Positions 26,403 through 35,165 of a stretch of 64,000 nucleotides of DNA are shown here, piece after piece. Where the stretch lies: the NCBI RefSeq assembly GCF_026072915.1, contig NZ_AP025943.1, positions 2,914,001 through 2,978,000 on the forward strand, given 5' to 3'. Origin of the DNA: Akkermansia biwaensis (GTDB taxonomy: Bacteria; Verrucomicrobiota; Verrucomicrobiia; Verrucomicrobiales; Akkermansiaceae). The position numbers and the translations under genes are program-made. The notes under the pieces were generated by a model. It was not told the DNA's origin. It made no database searches and saw only the letters and a list, made by a program, of their open reading frames with translations. The first letter of the stretch is position 1; every line of letters begins with the position of its first letter.

Positions 26403-29400
26403 ATGACTACTGACAACTCGCAAATTACGCTCAAATTACGCACCGGACAGGAAATCATCCTCCCCCCCAGGAAGGACCTGCTGGGCGGCCTGAAGTTCAC
26501 CAGAAGATTTTCCCATAACGAGGTTCATCCCTACGATGAAGTGGACTGGGCGCGGCGCGACGTCCGCATCATGGACTGGAAGACCGGAAAAACCATTTAC
26601 GAGCGCCTGGGCCTGGAAGCCCCGGCCCACTGGGACGACAACGCCGTAAAGATCACGGCGGACAAATACCTTTTCGGCAGCGAGCCGGGCTCCCTGGAAT
26701 ACGAAGACAGCTTCCGCAACATTTACGACCGTATTTCCAACACCTACACCGTCTGGGGCTGGGAGGAAGGCTACTTTGCCACGCTGGAGGACGCGGAAAT
26801 CTTCAATGAGGAAATCAAGGCCATGCTCGTCCAGCAGATCTGGGCGCCCAACTCCCCCGTCTGGTTCAACATCGGCCACTGGGAGCAGTGGCGCTGGGGC
26901 CGCCCGGACCTGCGTGAAAATTATACCGGCCACGGCAACAAGGCCTACCATGCCAAGGGCTCCAAGAACAATCTGAAAACCTACACGGTGCAGTCCACCT
27001 ATGAATATCCGCAGTGCTCCGCCTGCTTCCTGACGGAAGTGGGGGACAGCATGGAGGACATTCTGGACCACCTGACCACGGAAGGCCGCATCTTCGCGTC
27101 CGGTTCCGGCGTGGGCATCAACCTTTCCACCCTTCGCTCCTCCAAGGAACCCATCAGCGGCAAGGGCCGTTCCTCCGGCCCCATCTCCTTTGACCGCGGC
27201 TGGGACCGCATGGCAGGCGCCATCAAATCCGGGGGCAAGACGCGCCGCGCCGCCCGCATGGTGCTGATGTTCAGCGATCACCCGGATATTTTCGAATTCA
27301 TCAACACGAAAAACCGCCAGGAAGACATCGCCAAGGTGATTCTGCGGGAGCACAACGTGCATGTGGAACTCAAGCAGATTGCGGAAACCAAGCTGGTGGC
27401 CGGCACCCCTGCGGAAAAGGCCGCCGCCCGCGTCATCCTTTCCCTGCCCCTGGCCACCAAAAACAGCTTTGACCCCCACATGGACGCCCTGCTGTACGGG
27501 GAAACGCTTTCCCATCAGAACGCGAACCACTCCGTTTCCGTAAAGGGGGACTTCTGGCAGGCGCTGGCCAACAACGGCAACACCTACACGCGCTGGGTCA
27601 CGAACCCCGCCCACATCGAACAGACCTTCCGGGCCCAGGAACTGCTGGAAGCCATGGCCAAATCCATCTGGGAAAACGGGGAGCCCGGCGTGCACAACAA
27701 CGACGTGATCAACCTCTGGAACCCGGTCAAATCCATCGGCTCCATCACCACGTCCAACCCCTGCTCCGAATACGTCTTCCTGAACAACACGAGCTGCAAC
27801 CTTTCCTCCTTCAACGCCTACCGCTTCCTGACGAAGGGTGAGGACGGGAAGCCCGTCTTCGACGCGGACGCCCTGACCCACGCCGCGCGCCTGGCGATGG
27901 TCTGCGCGGACCTGAACGTGGAACGCGGCGGCTTCCCGATTGAAGAAATCGCGGAAGGCACGTACAAGTACCGCACCACCGGCATCGGCTTCGCCAACGT
28001 GGGCGGCTCCCTGATGGCCCTGGGCGTGCCGTACGACTCCGACGAAGGCCGCTGGATCGCCTCCCAGCTTTGCAGCGCGCTGACGGCGGCCTGCTGGACG
28101 GCTTCCGCGGAAATGGGAGCGGAACTCGGTTCCTATGTGGAATATCCCGCCAGCAAGAAGGACCTGCTGGCCGTGCTGCGCCTGCACCATGCGGCCCAGA
28201 AGCTGGCCGTCGCCCTGCCCGCCCAGAAAGACGTCAAGGCCCTGGACGACATGATCGACAACATCATCGCCAATGCCGGAGGCGTCCTTCCGGAAGCGCA
28301 GGGGCTGACCGCCTCCTACGCCCTGCATGCCTACCTCAAGAGCTTCAAGGCGCCCACCCAGATGAACAAGGAGCGCATCGCCCCCGCCGCCAAACTGGCG
28401 GAAGCCGCCTCCGCCATGTGGGCCAGGGCGGCCAAGGCCACCGCGCACCGCAACGCCTTCGTTTCCGTCATGGCCCCCACGGGCACCATTTCCGCCCCGC
28501 TGGGCTGTTATGATGAAGGCACCACCTCCATCGAACCGGACTACACGCTGGTCAAATGGAAGCAGCTTGCGGGCGGCGGCTCCCTGAAAATGTTCAACCG
28601 CCTGGCTCTGGAAGGCCTGCGCTCCCTGGGCTATCCGGAAGACTTCGTCAATGAGGCCGCTCTGGAAGTAGCCGGCCTGGACGGCCTGATTTCCGCCTTC
28701 CAGGGGAATATGGACTCTGTCGTCAACCAGCTCATCATCGACCCCTGCAACGATCAGGCGGGCCCCGTGCGCCTGGCGTGGCGCCGCCTCCTCTCCGGAA
28801 CGGAATCCCGCAGCGAAATTCAGGAAAAGGTGGCCTACATCAGCAACCCGGCCAACATGTCCGTGCTGACTGCGGACGAACTCACCGTCGTGAACGGCGC
28901 GGCCCATATAGAATCCATCCCGTGGCTGGACAAGAAGGACCTGGCCGTCTTCGACTGCGCCGCCACCAACGGCAACGGCGTGCGCTCCATTACCCCCGCC
29001 GGGCACGTACTGATGCTGGGCGCCCTTCAGCCCTTCATCTCCGGCGCGTGCTCCAAAACGGTGAACATGCCCGTCTCCGCCACCGTGCAGGATATTTACG
29101 ACTCCCTGATCATGTCCCACGAACTCGGCGTCAAGTGCATCGCCATCTTTCGGGCCGGATCCAAGGCAAACGCCGTGTACGTGGTGGACACGCCGGAAAC
29201 GCGGATGTTCAAGGCCAACCACGTCTGGGAACAGCTCGTAGGGGCCGGATCGGAAGCGATTGACGAAATCATCGCGGAAGCGTCCAAGCCGCGCCAGCGC
29301 AAACTGCCCGGCCGCCGCCTGGGCCAGACCGTGAAATTCTCCGTGGGCGGCCAGCTCACGGGCTACCTGACGGTGGGCGTCTATGCGGACGGCACCTGCG

Positions 29401-29945
29401 GGGAAGTCTTCGGACGCCTGGGCCAGGTAGGCTCCTTCGCCTCCGGCATGTTTGAAGCGTACTGCAAGCTCCTTTCTACGGCGCTCCAGTTCGGCGTACC
29501 CCTCAAGGAAGTGGTGAAGGGCTTCCGCAACTACTCCTTTGAGCCCTCCGGCTTCTGCCGCGTGGGGGACGACACGGACGCGGACACCTGCACGGAAATC
29601 CGCTCCTGCGCGTCCGTCGTGGACCTCATCGCCAAAATTCTGGCGTGGCTCTTCCCGGAAAGCAACGGCTACCGCCTGCGGGACGTATTCTCCATCCCCA
29701 GCGTCAGCCTGCCCGGGCAAAGTCCAGACACCACGGTAAGCGTGCTGCCTCCCCGCATCATTACTACGCCGGCCCACAAGCAGAATCCGGTCCTGCCGGA
29801 AATTCCCGCCGGAAAAGCGCCGGAAGGCACCATGCTCAACGGAGCCTCCCTCTGCCCGCAGTGCCATTCCCTGGCCTACGTCCAGGACGGCAAGTGCAAA
29901 TCCTGCCGCTCCTGCGGCTACAAGGACGGCGGCTGCGGGGAATAA
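26403..29945 (+). CDS. nrdJ: Adenosylcobalamin-dependent (class II) ribonucleotide reductase
   Basis: 1,180 residues from ATG 26403 (MTTDNSQITLKL). It reduces ribonucleotides to deoxyribonucleotides using a thiyl radical generated from coenzyme B12, and needs neither O2 nor a second subunit. Visible: QCSACFLTEVGDS, SGVGINLSTLRSSKEPISG, NPCSEYVFLNNTSCNLSSFN (NPCSE), APTGTISAPLGCYDEGT, a TSCPD-type domain (about 1000-1090, GTCGEVFGRLGQVGSFASGM) and a C-terminal Cys-rich tail (CPQCHSLAYV, CKSCRSCGYKDGGCG) that carries the redox-active or zinc-binding thiols. Long NrdJ forms with TSCPD and Cys tail are common in verrucomicrobia and planctomycetes. It is a single gene with its own terminator. Confidence 0.95.
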   Translation: MTTDNSQITLKLRTGQEIILPPRKDLLGGLKFTRRFSHNEVHPYDEVDWARRDVRIMDWKTGKTIYERLGLEAPAHWDDNAVKITADKYLFGSEPGSLEYEDSFRNIYDRISNTYTVWGWEEGYFATLEDAEIFNEEIKAMLVQQIWAPNSPVWFNIGHWEQWRWGRPDLRENYTGHGNKAYHAKGSKNNLKTYTVQSTYEYPQCSACFLTEVGDSMEDILDHLTTEGRIFASGSGVGINLSTLRSSKEPISGKGRSSGPISFDRGWDRMAGAIKSGGKTRRAARMVLMFSDHPDIFEFINTKNRQEDIAKVILREHNVHVELKQIAETKLVAGTPAEKAAARVILSLPLATKNSFDPHMDALLYGETLSHQNANHSVSVKGDFWQALANNGNTYTRWVTNPAHIEQTFRAQELLEAMAKSIWENGEPGVHNNDVINLWNPVKSIGSITTSNPCSEYVFLNNTSCNLSSFNAYRFLTKGEDGKPVFDADALTHAARLAMVCADLNVERGGFPIEEIAEGTYKYRTTGIGFANVGGSLMALGVPYDSDEGRWIASQLCSALTAACWTASAEMGAELGSYVEYPASKKDLLAVLRLHHAAQKLAVALPAQKDVKALDDMIDNIIANAGGVLPEAQGLTASYALHAYLKSFKAPTQMNKERIAPAAKLAEAASAMWARAAKATAHRNAFVSVMAPTGTISAPLGCYDEGTTSIEPDYTLVKWKQLAGGGSLKMFNRLALEGLRSLGYPEDFVNEAALEVAGLDGLISAFQGNMDSVVNQLIIDPCNDQAGPVRLAWRRLLSGTESRSEIQEKVAYISNPANMSVLTADELTVVNGAAHIESIPWLDKKDLAVFDCAATNGNGVRSITPAGHVLMLGALQPFISGACSKTVNMPVSATVQDIYDSLIMSHELGVKCIAIFRAGSKANAVYVVDTPETRMFKANHVWEQLVGAGSEAIDEIIAEASKPRQRKLPGRRLGQTVKFSVGGQLTGYLTVGVYADGTCGEVFGRLGQVGSFASGMFEAYCKLLSTALQFGVPLKEVVKGFRNYSFEPSGFCRVGDDTDADTCTEIRSCASVVDLIAKILAWLFPESNGYRLRDVFSIPSVSLPGQSPDTTVSVLPPRIITTPAHKQNPVLPEIPAGKAPEGTMLNGASLCPQCHSLAYVQDGKCKSCRSCGYKDGGCGE

Positions 29946-29978
29946 AGCCCCGGAACACTTCCGTTCCATCCATTCATC

Positions 29979-30016
29979 AGGCGGAATCCGGACTTTCCGG
30001 GTTCCGCCTTCCTCAT
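29979..30016 (+). terminator. Terminator-like hairpin after nrdJ
   Basis: Stem AGGCGGAATCCGGA/TCCGGGTTCCGCCT (29979-29992 and 29996-30009) with one non-pairing position and a 3-base loop, followed by a short pyrimidine run rather than a pure T tract. It lies 33 bases past the nrdJ stop, between convergent genes. Confidence 0.7.
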
Positions 30017-30237
30017 GCCCTTATACCGTATGGCACGGGCCGACTCTCCATGTTCAGGAAATGCCACATGCCCTTGCGGCGCTGAAAATCATGGAACACC
30101 CGCAAATCGGTCTTTAAATCCCTCCCCAACGCGGACGGGAACGGGAGCCAGCAACAGGCCAGGAAAGAACGCCCTGCGGCGCCGGCCCAGATTGCCGCAT
30201 GGCATACGGCGCTCCACGCGGTTAAAGAAGAACCGCG

Positions 30238-33200
30238 TCAGCGCACCGCACCCCAGACGATGATGGCCGCCAGGCACAGGAAGAGGACGCCCAGCAGCAT
30301 TTTCACCAGAAAGGCGTGCTTCTGCTGGTAGCGGATCAGGGCCTCCGCCTTCATCCCCCGGTAGGCCAGGAAGAAAATGAGCAGCAGGGGCAGGATGAAT
30401 GCCAGGTTGTACAGGGCCAGCATGCCCACGGCGGACGAACTCCCCTGCCTGATCTGGTAAATGATGGGAGCGTACACCTGCCCGGTGCAGGCCAGTTCCA
30501 GCGCGGAAATGACGATCCCGGCAGCGAACGCCGCCACGATGAAGCGGGCGGACTTGCTCTGCTCTCTGGCCGTCCGGCGGATGCGCTTCTTCAGGAAATC
30601 CGGCAAAGTCAGCGACATGTCCGCCAGCCGTCCCCGGCGGGCCAGCCACGCATCCCGGAAGGAAAGGACGGCCGCAAGCAGAGCCAGCAGGGAGAACAGG
30701 ACGTCCATGACCATCTTCAGGGAAGACCACGCCTGCAGCTGCCCGATGAGTTCATGGAACGCCAGGCCGATGGCGAAGTACGTCAGATAAACGGAAAGGA
30801 CGAAGCTGCCGCCCGTCAGCAGCAGCTCCCGCGGGGAGCGCCGCGCAATCTGCAGATAGGACAGGAAGAAAATCAGAGTGGCGAACGCGCACGGGTTGAC
30901 GCCGTCTATCAGGCCGCCCAGCAGCACCACGCCCAGGGAAAGGCTTTCATACGTGTCTTGCACCTCCTTCCCGGCCTGTTTCATGGCTTCTCGGTCCATC
31001 ATGGCCCACGCGGGCCGGGTTCCGTCCGGGCGGATGCCGCTTTCCGGCTGCCTTCTCGAATCTTCCAGCAGGGCCTTCAGGTTGCCGGAGGTCAGGCGGT
31101 CGCGCATCAGGCCCCCTGCCGCTCCGAATACGGACGGGGCAATCAGCCTGTCCCGCTGGGGAATCTTGAACCGTGAAGACAGTAGCGCGTTGAATTCCGT
31201 TCCCCGATCATCCGTGATGGAATAAGTCTCCAACTGCATGGCGGGATATTCCCGGCGCAGGCTTTCCAGGTCCCGCATGACCCTGGCGCATTCGTCGCAG
31301 CCGCTTTTCTCAAAGAAAACGACCAGGAACGGCGCATTCGGATCGGGGGGATGTGTCCCAGCCGTCTCCCGGACCGCAACGGAATCCGTCTCCGCCGCCG
31401 ATGCGGCTTTTTCCCTGCCCTGCATCATGGACGCAAAGCTCATGACCGCCGGAACGGCCGCGGCTCCGTACTTGCGCGTCAGGGAGGAAGACCAGTACAT
31501 GTCCTTCAGCACCTCGGTGGAGACGCGGACGAACAACCGGCGTTCCTCTTCCGTCAGCTTGCCCTTGCCGGGAAGAGGATCCGGCGGTTCAAAGGCAAAC
31601 ATGGTGCCTCCGCCGCTAAAGTTCTCGTACATTTCATATTCGCGACTCTGTAAACGGTCCGTAAACACATTCTGGAAATAATCGAGAAGCTTGTCCCATT
31701 CATTGTTATACCGGCCCTGTTCCTCCAATTCCTCATTCTTCCGGGAAACCTCTCCCAGTATCGCACAAAAGGCGTCCACATCGCACTTGCGCGAAGCCAC
31801 CAGTTGTGCCAGGGAGGCGTAAACCCGTACGCGAAGATCCGGGTCCTTGACGGCCAGCCGGGAAAGGGAGGCCAGCACATCCGGAAGGAGGGATGACTTT
31901 TCCGCCTTCCTGCCGCCCAGGTAGGATTTCTCGTAAAGCCGCCTCAGCGCGGGGAAATCCCCTTCCAGAAGTTCCCCCTCAGGCGACCTGAGCGCCATTT
32001 TGATCCCGCTTAACGGCATCAGCAGGGTGATGGCGTTGCATCTGACCATGGGGTCGGGAGAGGAAAGGGTCTGAACGATCCATTCCGGAATCTCCCGGAT
32101 ACCCTGCGGAAAAGTCCTGAGGGACGCGAGAACCGGGTTTTCATCAACTCCGGCGGGAGGGAAAACGGCATGGGGATACTCCTGCAGGAACAGGGCGAAT
32201 TCCGCAGAAGCCCGCTGCCATGGAGAACGGGCGGGATCATCCGCCACACCGCGTATGTACTTCCGCGGGAAAAAGATGGAATACTTGTCCGGCGGAATCC
32301 TTTCAAACAGCCTGGAAATCTCGTAACTGCCCAGGAAATTCCTGAGGAAATACGTCCAGTACTGGTCGCCGTACTTTTGCGTGAACACTTCGTCCAGAAA
32401 TGCCTGCATCTCCGCATTCCTCCGGGAATTATTCAGGATGGTAAGCTTCCTTCCTCTTGATTCTTCCCTTTTGCTGGAAGAATAATATTCACAGACTTTT
32501 TCAAAAAATGACTTCATGCGTTCGCGGACTTCCGGGTCCTCATCCTGCGCCACCAGCTTCACAAGAGGCAGGTTCCTGAACAAAAAGTCCTTTTCACTGC
32601 TTATTCTGTAAGCGATCTCATACCGCATCTCCTGGGGCAGGATACGGTAGGAAGCCAAAACACTGCGGAACGCTTCCTCATCCCCGTATTGCAGCAGGGT
32701 CCGGATGCATTTGTTCTTCAATCCGGAATATTCCTCATCCTTCAGCGTGGAAAATTCTCTCAGGATATTCACCAGTTCCACACCGAAAGACTGTATTTTT
32801 TTCAGTTTTTTGATTTTCTGGGTCTCCCAGTTATCATTGGGATCAACCTTGATATCGCCGAGAATGGCCAGTTTGCACAATTTACCGATTTCCCCGTAGG
32901 AAAGAGACATGGTGGAAATCATTTTTTCCTTTGTTTTGAGGGGAACGGAGGAATCTTTCAGCCGGTCCAGCACAAACCTCCAGGCCTCAGGGGAAGAATC
33001 TTCGTCCAGACGGTCCGCCTCCATGACAGCCAGAATGCTTTTCACTTCCGGATCCGGATGTTCCAGCAGACACTGGATGACGAGTTTGGCCGTATTATTG
33101 GGATCAGAAGCCGTCAGCATGTTATCCCACTGGTCTTCCTGACGGACCAGTACGTTCACCTTTTCCGCGGGCATTCTCTTGAGCATGGCCTGCATGGCGG

Positions 33201-34503
33201 GGCTCAGCTCCGCGTTTCCGGCCATCATGGCATACAGGATGACGGGGACCATGTCCGGCATGTCGAATGCAAGCTGTTCCAGAGCCGGAGCTAGTGCGGC
33301 ACTTTTCATCCGCGCCGCCACCAGAAACGCCGCTGCGCGCACGGATTCGTCTTCATCCCGGAACATCTCCACCACGCGCGGATACAGGAGTTCCGCAGAA
33401 GAGGGCCGGACAACGCCGCTCCTGACCGCCGCCGCGCGTATTTCTCCCAGCTTCCCGTCCAGGGGAGGCTGGACGATCCTGTGTTTTCCGGCATACAGCA
33501 GGGCCTGATGGCGGATTCTCCATTCAGGGTGCCGGAACAATTTCAAAAGCTGTTCGGGATCAATGGCCGTTTGGAGCTTTTCGATCTCCGACAGGGACTT
33601 CAAGGCGGCCAGGCACAGGTCTTCCGACTCCGAAGAGGCATGCCTGACCAGCAGCTTTTCCAGTCCCGCCCGGGATTCCTCATCGTCATTGTCGCTGGCC
33701 CTCCGGAACGCGATTTGCAGCACATTTTCATCCGTTTCCCGTTCCAGGAGGGGAGCGATATGGTCCACGGCGCTCTTTTTGCCGTTTTGCAGGAACACGT
33801 CCACCGCCACTTCCCGGACGAGGGGATCGCGGTGATCCAGGAATTCATGAATGACGGGCAAGGTGGAAACGGGTTTCTTCCGGAGAGCTTCCAGAGCGTC
33901 GATGATGTCGTTCCGGTGGCTGCCGGCCAGTTTGCGCGCCAGCAGGGAGGCGTCCGGCGTTACTTCATCCAGCTGCATCCGGAAACGCGCCTGACGAATG
34001 GCTCTCTCCGTATCCGCATCCAGGTCCGGATGCTTTTCCAGATACCCCGTCAGGAATTCCAGAGCCTGCCGCTTGCGGGAAAGAAGAGCCCGGCAGGCGC
34101 TTTCCCTCGCCTTTTCCGTTCCCGTCAGGATCATGGAATACAGGCGGGTATCGTCCTGCTCCTTTCCCCCGTTTTCAGCCCGGGAAGGCTGTTTCAGCCA
34201 CGCTTCCCAGGACAGAAGAGGGCCGGGGTCGGCTTTGTCCGGGTCCGTCCAGGGGTCAAAGCCGAAGTCGTTCCCCGCCATATCCTCCAGCGCATCCAGC
34301 GCCTTGCTCCGAACGGCCAGGCGCTGGCTTTTCAGCATGGCCACCAGGTCCGGACGCGGGTCCTTCCCCTCCTTTTCCAGAAACTTGACCAGCGCGGACG
34401 GCTGTTCCGCCGCTATCAGCTGCTCTTCCGTCAGAACGGTTCCCCCGGCGTTCAGGCCAAGGAACATGGACAGGCACAGGAAATGGAACAGGAAGGGCTT
34501 CAT
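30238..34503 (-). CDS. HEAT-repeat / thioredoxin / CcdA-type membrane fusion protein
   Basis: 1,421 residues, last gene of the MoxR-VWA operon; its ATG overlaps the DUF4159 stop. A signal peptide (MKPFLFHFLCLSMFLGLNAG) is followed by about 1,000 residues of HEAT-like helical repeats (LVAMLKSQRLAVRSKALDALE, DPLVREVAVDVFLQNG, DESVRAAAFLVAARM). A thioredoxin-like domain follows (about 1045-1150) with redox pair C-D-E-C in FFEKSGCDECARVM. The end is a six-helix CcdA/DsbD-type domain (about 1190-1421) with DGVNPCAF near 1200 and ELACTGQVY near 1340, whose two Cys match the membrane thiol pair of CcdA. It would carry electrons across the inner membrane to a periplasmic thioredoxin tied to a large binding scaffold. 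The natural target is unknown. Confidence 0.85.
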   Translation of the reverse strand: MKPFLFHFLCLSMFLGLNAGGTVLTEEQLIAAEQPSALVKFLEKEGKDPRPDLVAMLKSQRLAVRSKALDALEDMAGNDFGFDPWTDPDKADPGPLLSWEAWLKQPSRAENGGKEQDDTRLYSMILTGTEKARESACRALLSRKRQALEFLTGYLEKHPDLDADTERAIRQARFRMQLDEVTPDASLLARKLAGSHRNDIIDALEALRKKPVSTLPVIHEFLDHRDPLVREVAVDVFLQNGKKSAVDHIAPLLERETDENVLQIAFRRASDNDDEESRAGLEKLLVRHASSESEDLCLAALKSLSEIEKLQTAIDPEQLLKLFRHPEWRIRHQALLYAGKHRIVQPPLDGKLGEIRAAAVRSGVVRPSSAELLYPRVVEMFRDEDESVRAAAFLVAARMKSAALAPALEQLAFDMPDMVPVILYAMMAGNAELSPAMQAMLKRMPAEKVNVLVRQEDQWDNMLTASDPNNTAKLVIQCLLEHPDPEVKSILAVMEADRLDEDSSPEAWRFVLDRLKDSSVPLKTKEKMISTMSLSYGEIGKLCKLAILGDIKVDPNDNWETQKIKKLKKIQSFGVELVNILREFSTLKDEEYSGLKNKCIRTLLQYGDEEAFRSVLASYRILPQEMRYEIAYRISSEKDFLFRNLPLVKLVAQDEDPEVRERMKSFFEKVCEYYSSSKREESRGRKLTILNNSRRNAEMQAFLDEVFTQKYGDQYWTYFLRNFLGSYEISRLFERIPPDKYSIFFPRKYIRGVADDPARSPWQRASAEFALFLQEYPHAVFPPAGVDENPVLASLRTFPQGIREIPEWIVQTLSSPDPMVRCNAITLLMPLSGIKMALRSPEGELLEGDFPALRRLYEKSYLGGRKAEKSSLLPDVLASLSRLAVKDPDLRVRVYASLAQLVASRKCDVDAFCAILGEVSRKNEELEEQGRYNNEWDKLLDYFQNVFTDRLQSREYEMYENFSGGGTMFAFEPPDPLPGKGKLTEEERRLFVRVSTEVLKDMYWSSSLTRKYGAAAVPAVMSFASMMQGREKAASAAETDSVAVRETAGTHPPDPNAPFLVVFFEKSGCDECARVMRDLESLRREYPAMQLETYSITDDRGTEFNALLSSRFKIPQRDRLIAPSVFGAAGGLMRDRLTSGNLKALLEDSRRQPESGIRPDGTRPAWAMMDREAMKQAGKEVQDTYESLSLGVVLLGGLIDGVNPCAFATLIFFLSYLQIARRSPRELLLTGGSFVLSVYLTYFAIGLAFHELIGQLQAWSSLKMVMDVLFSLLALLAAVLSFRDAWLARRGRLADMSLTLPDFLKKRIRRTAREQSKSARFIVAAFAAGIVISALELACTGQVYAPIIYQIRQGSSSAVGMLALYNLAFILPLLLIFFLAYRGMKAEALIRYQQKHAFLVKMLLGVLFLCLAAIIVWGAVR

Positions 34504-35165
34504 CAGCGCAGAAGGGCGTAAGCCAGAATATTGGCGTTGATTTCAAGGGCGTTTCCCAGTTCGCTGCCCCCGCAGCAGCAGCATCCCTTGGAGTGGCGGC
34601 TGTCGTTGAGGCCGTCCGCGGAATAAATGATGACCAGCTTGTCATTCAGCGTAACGCCTTCCAAATGGCCTTTCGCGGCCTGTTTCCCGGCTTCCAGCTG
34701 CTTGATGTTGAAAACGGTTGAAAAAACAGGATGGCGCATGGACACGGGCTTGAGAACGGCTTCTCCGAAGATGGTGCGCATCTCCCTGCGGAAGGAAGCG
34801 TCCCAGGCGGCATTGGAGCACCCGGCGGAAGCCAGCAGGAAGCCGCCCGACTGGACGTATTTCTTCAGGTTTTCCCGTTCCCGTGCCGTAAGGACGAAGT
34901 CCCCCTCCCCGGTCATCACCACAAAGGGGAAGCGGAACAGTTCCTCATTGTCCAGCCGTACGGCCCGGAACCGCCTGCTGGTGGAAATGCTGGTTTTCTG
35001 CTGGACGGTGGACAGGAATTCGTCACTGAAACAGCGGGAAGTCTGCGTACCCGCATAAATCAGGTTGCCGCACTGAACCACGCCTTCCTTTCCCCAGCTT
35101 TCCGCCGGATACAGGAACAGCGCGGCAAGAACCGCCGTCATCATTCGTTTAAGGTTCGTTTTCAT
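34503..35165 (-). CDS. DUF4159-type secreted protein
   Basis: 220 residues with signal peptide (MMTAVLAALFLYPAESWG). The rest follows the DUF4159 pattern, related to glutamine-amidotransferase-like folds: FVVMTGEGDFVLTARERENL, YVQSGGFLLASAGCSN, FRREMRTIFGE and the C-terminal NANILAYALLR. A CCCC run in KGCCCCGGSE is unusual and could bind metal or form disulfides. Such proteins are common in MoxR/DUF58/VWA operons of verrucomicrobia and planctomycetes but have no known activity. Start and stop overlap both neighbours by a few bases, so translation is probably coupled. Confidence 0.8.
   Translation of the reverse strand: MKTNLKRMMTAVLAALFLYPAESWGKEGVVQCGNLIYAGTQTSRCFSDEFLSTVQQKTSISTSRRFRAVRLDNEELFRFPFVVMTGEGDFVLTARERENLKKYVQSGGFLLASAGCSNAAWDASFRREMRTIFGEAVLKPVSMRHPVFSTVFNIKQLEAGKQAAKGHLEGVTLNDKLVIIYSADGLNDSRHSKGCCCCGGSELGNALEINANILAYALLR

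Noticed and set aside
26436-29969. A 1,177-codon frame on the minus strand opposite nrdJ
   Set aside because: It is the antisense of a clear NrdJ gene. High-GC codon use leaves long antisense frames open; the translation has no family or natural start.
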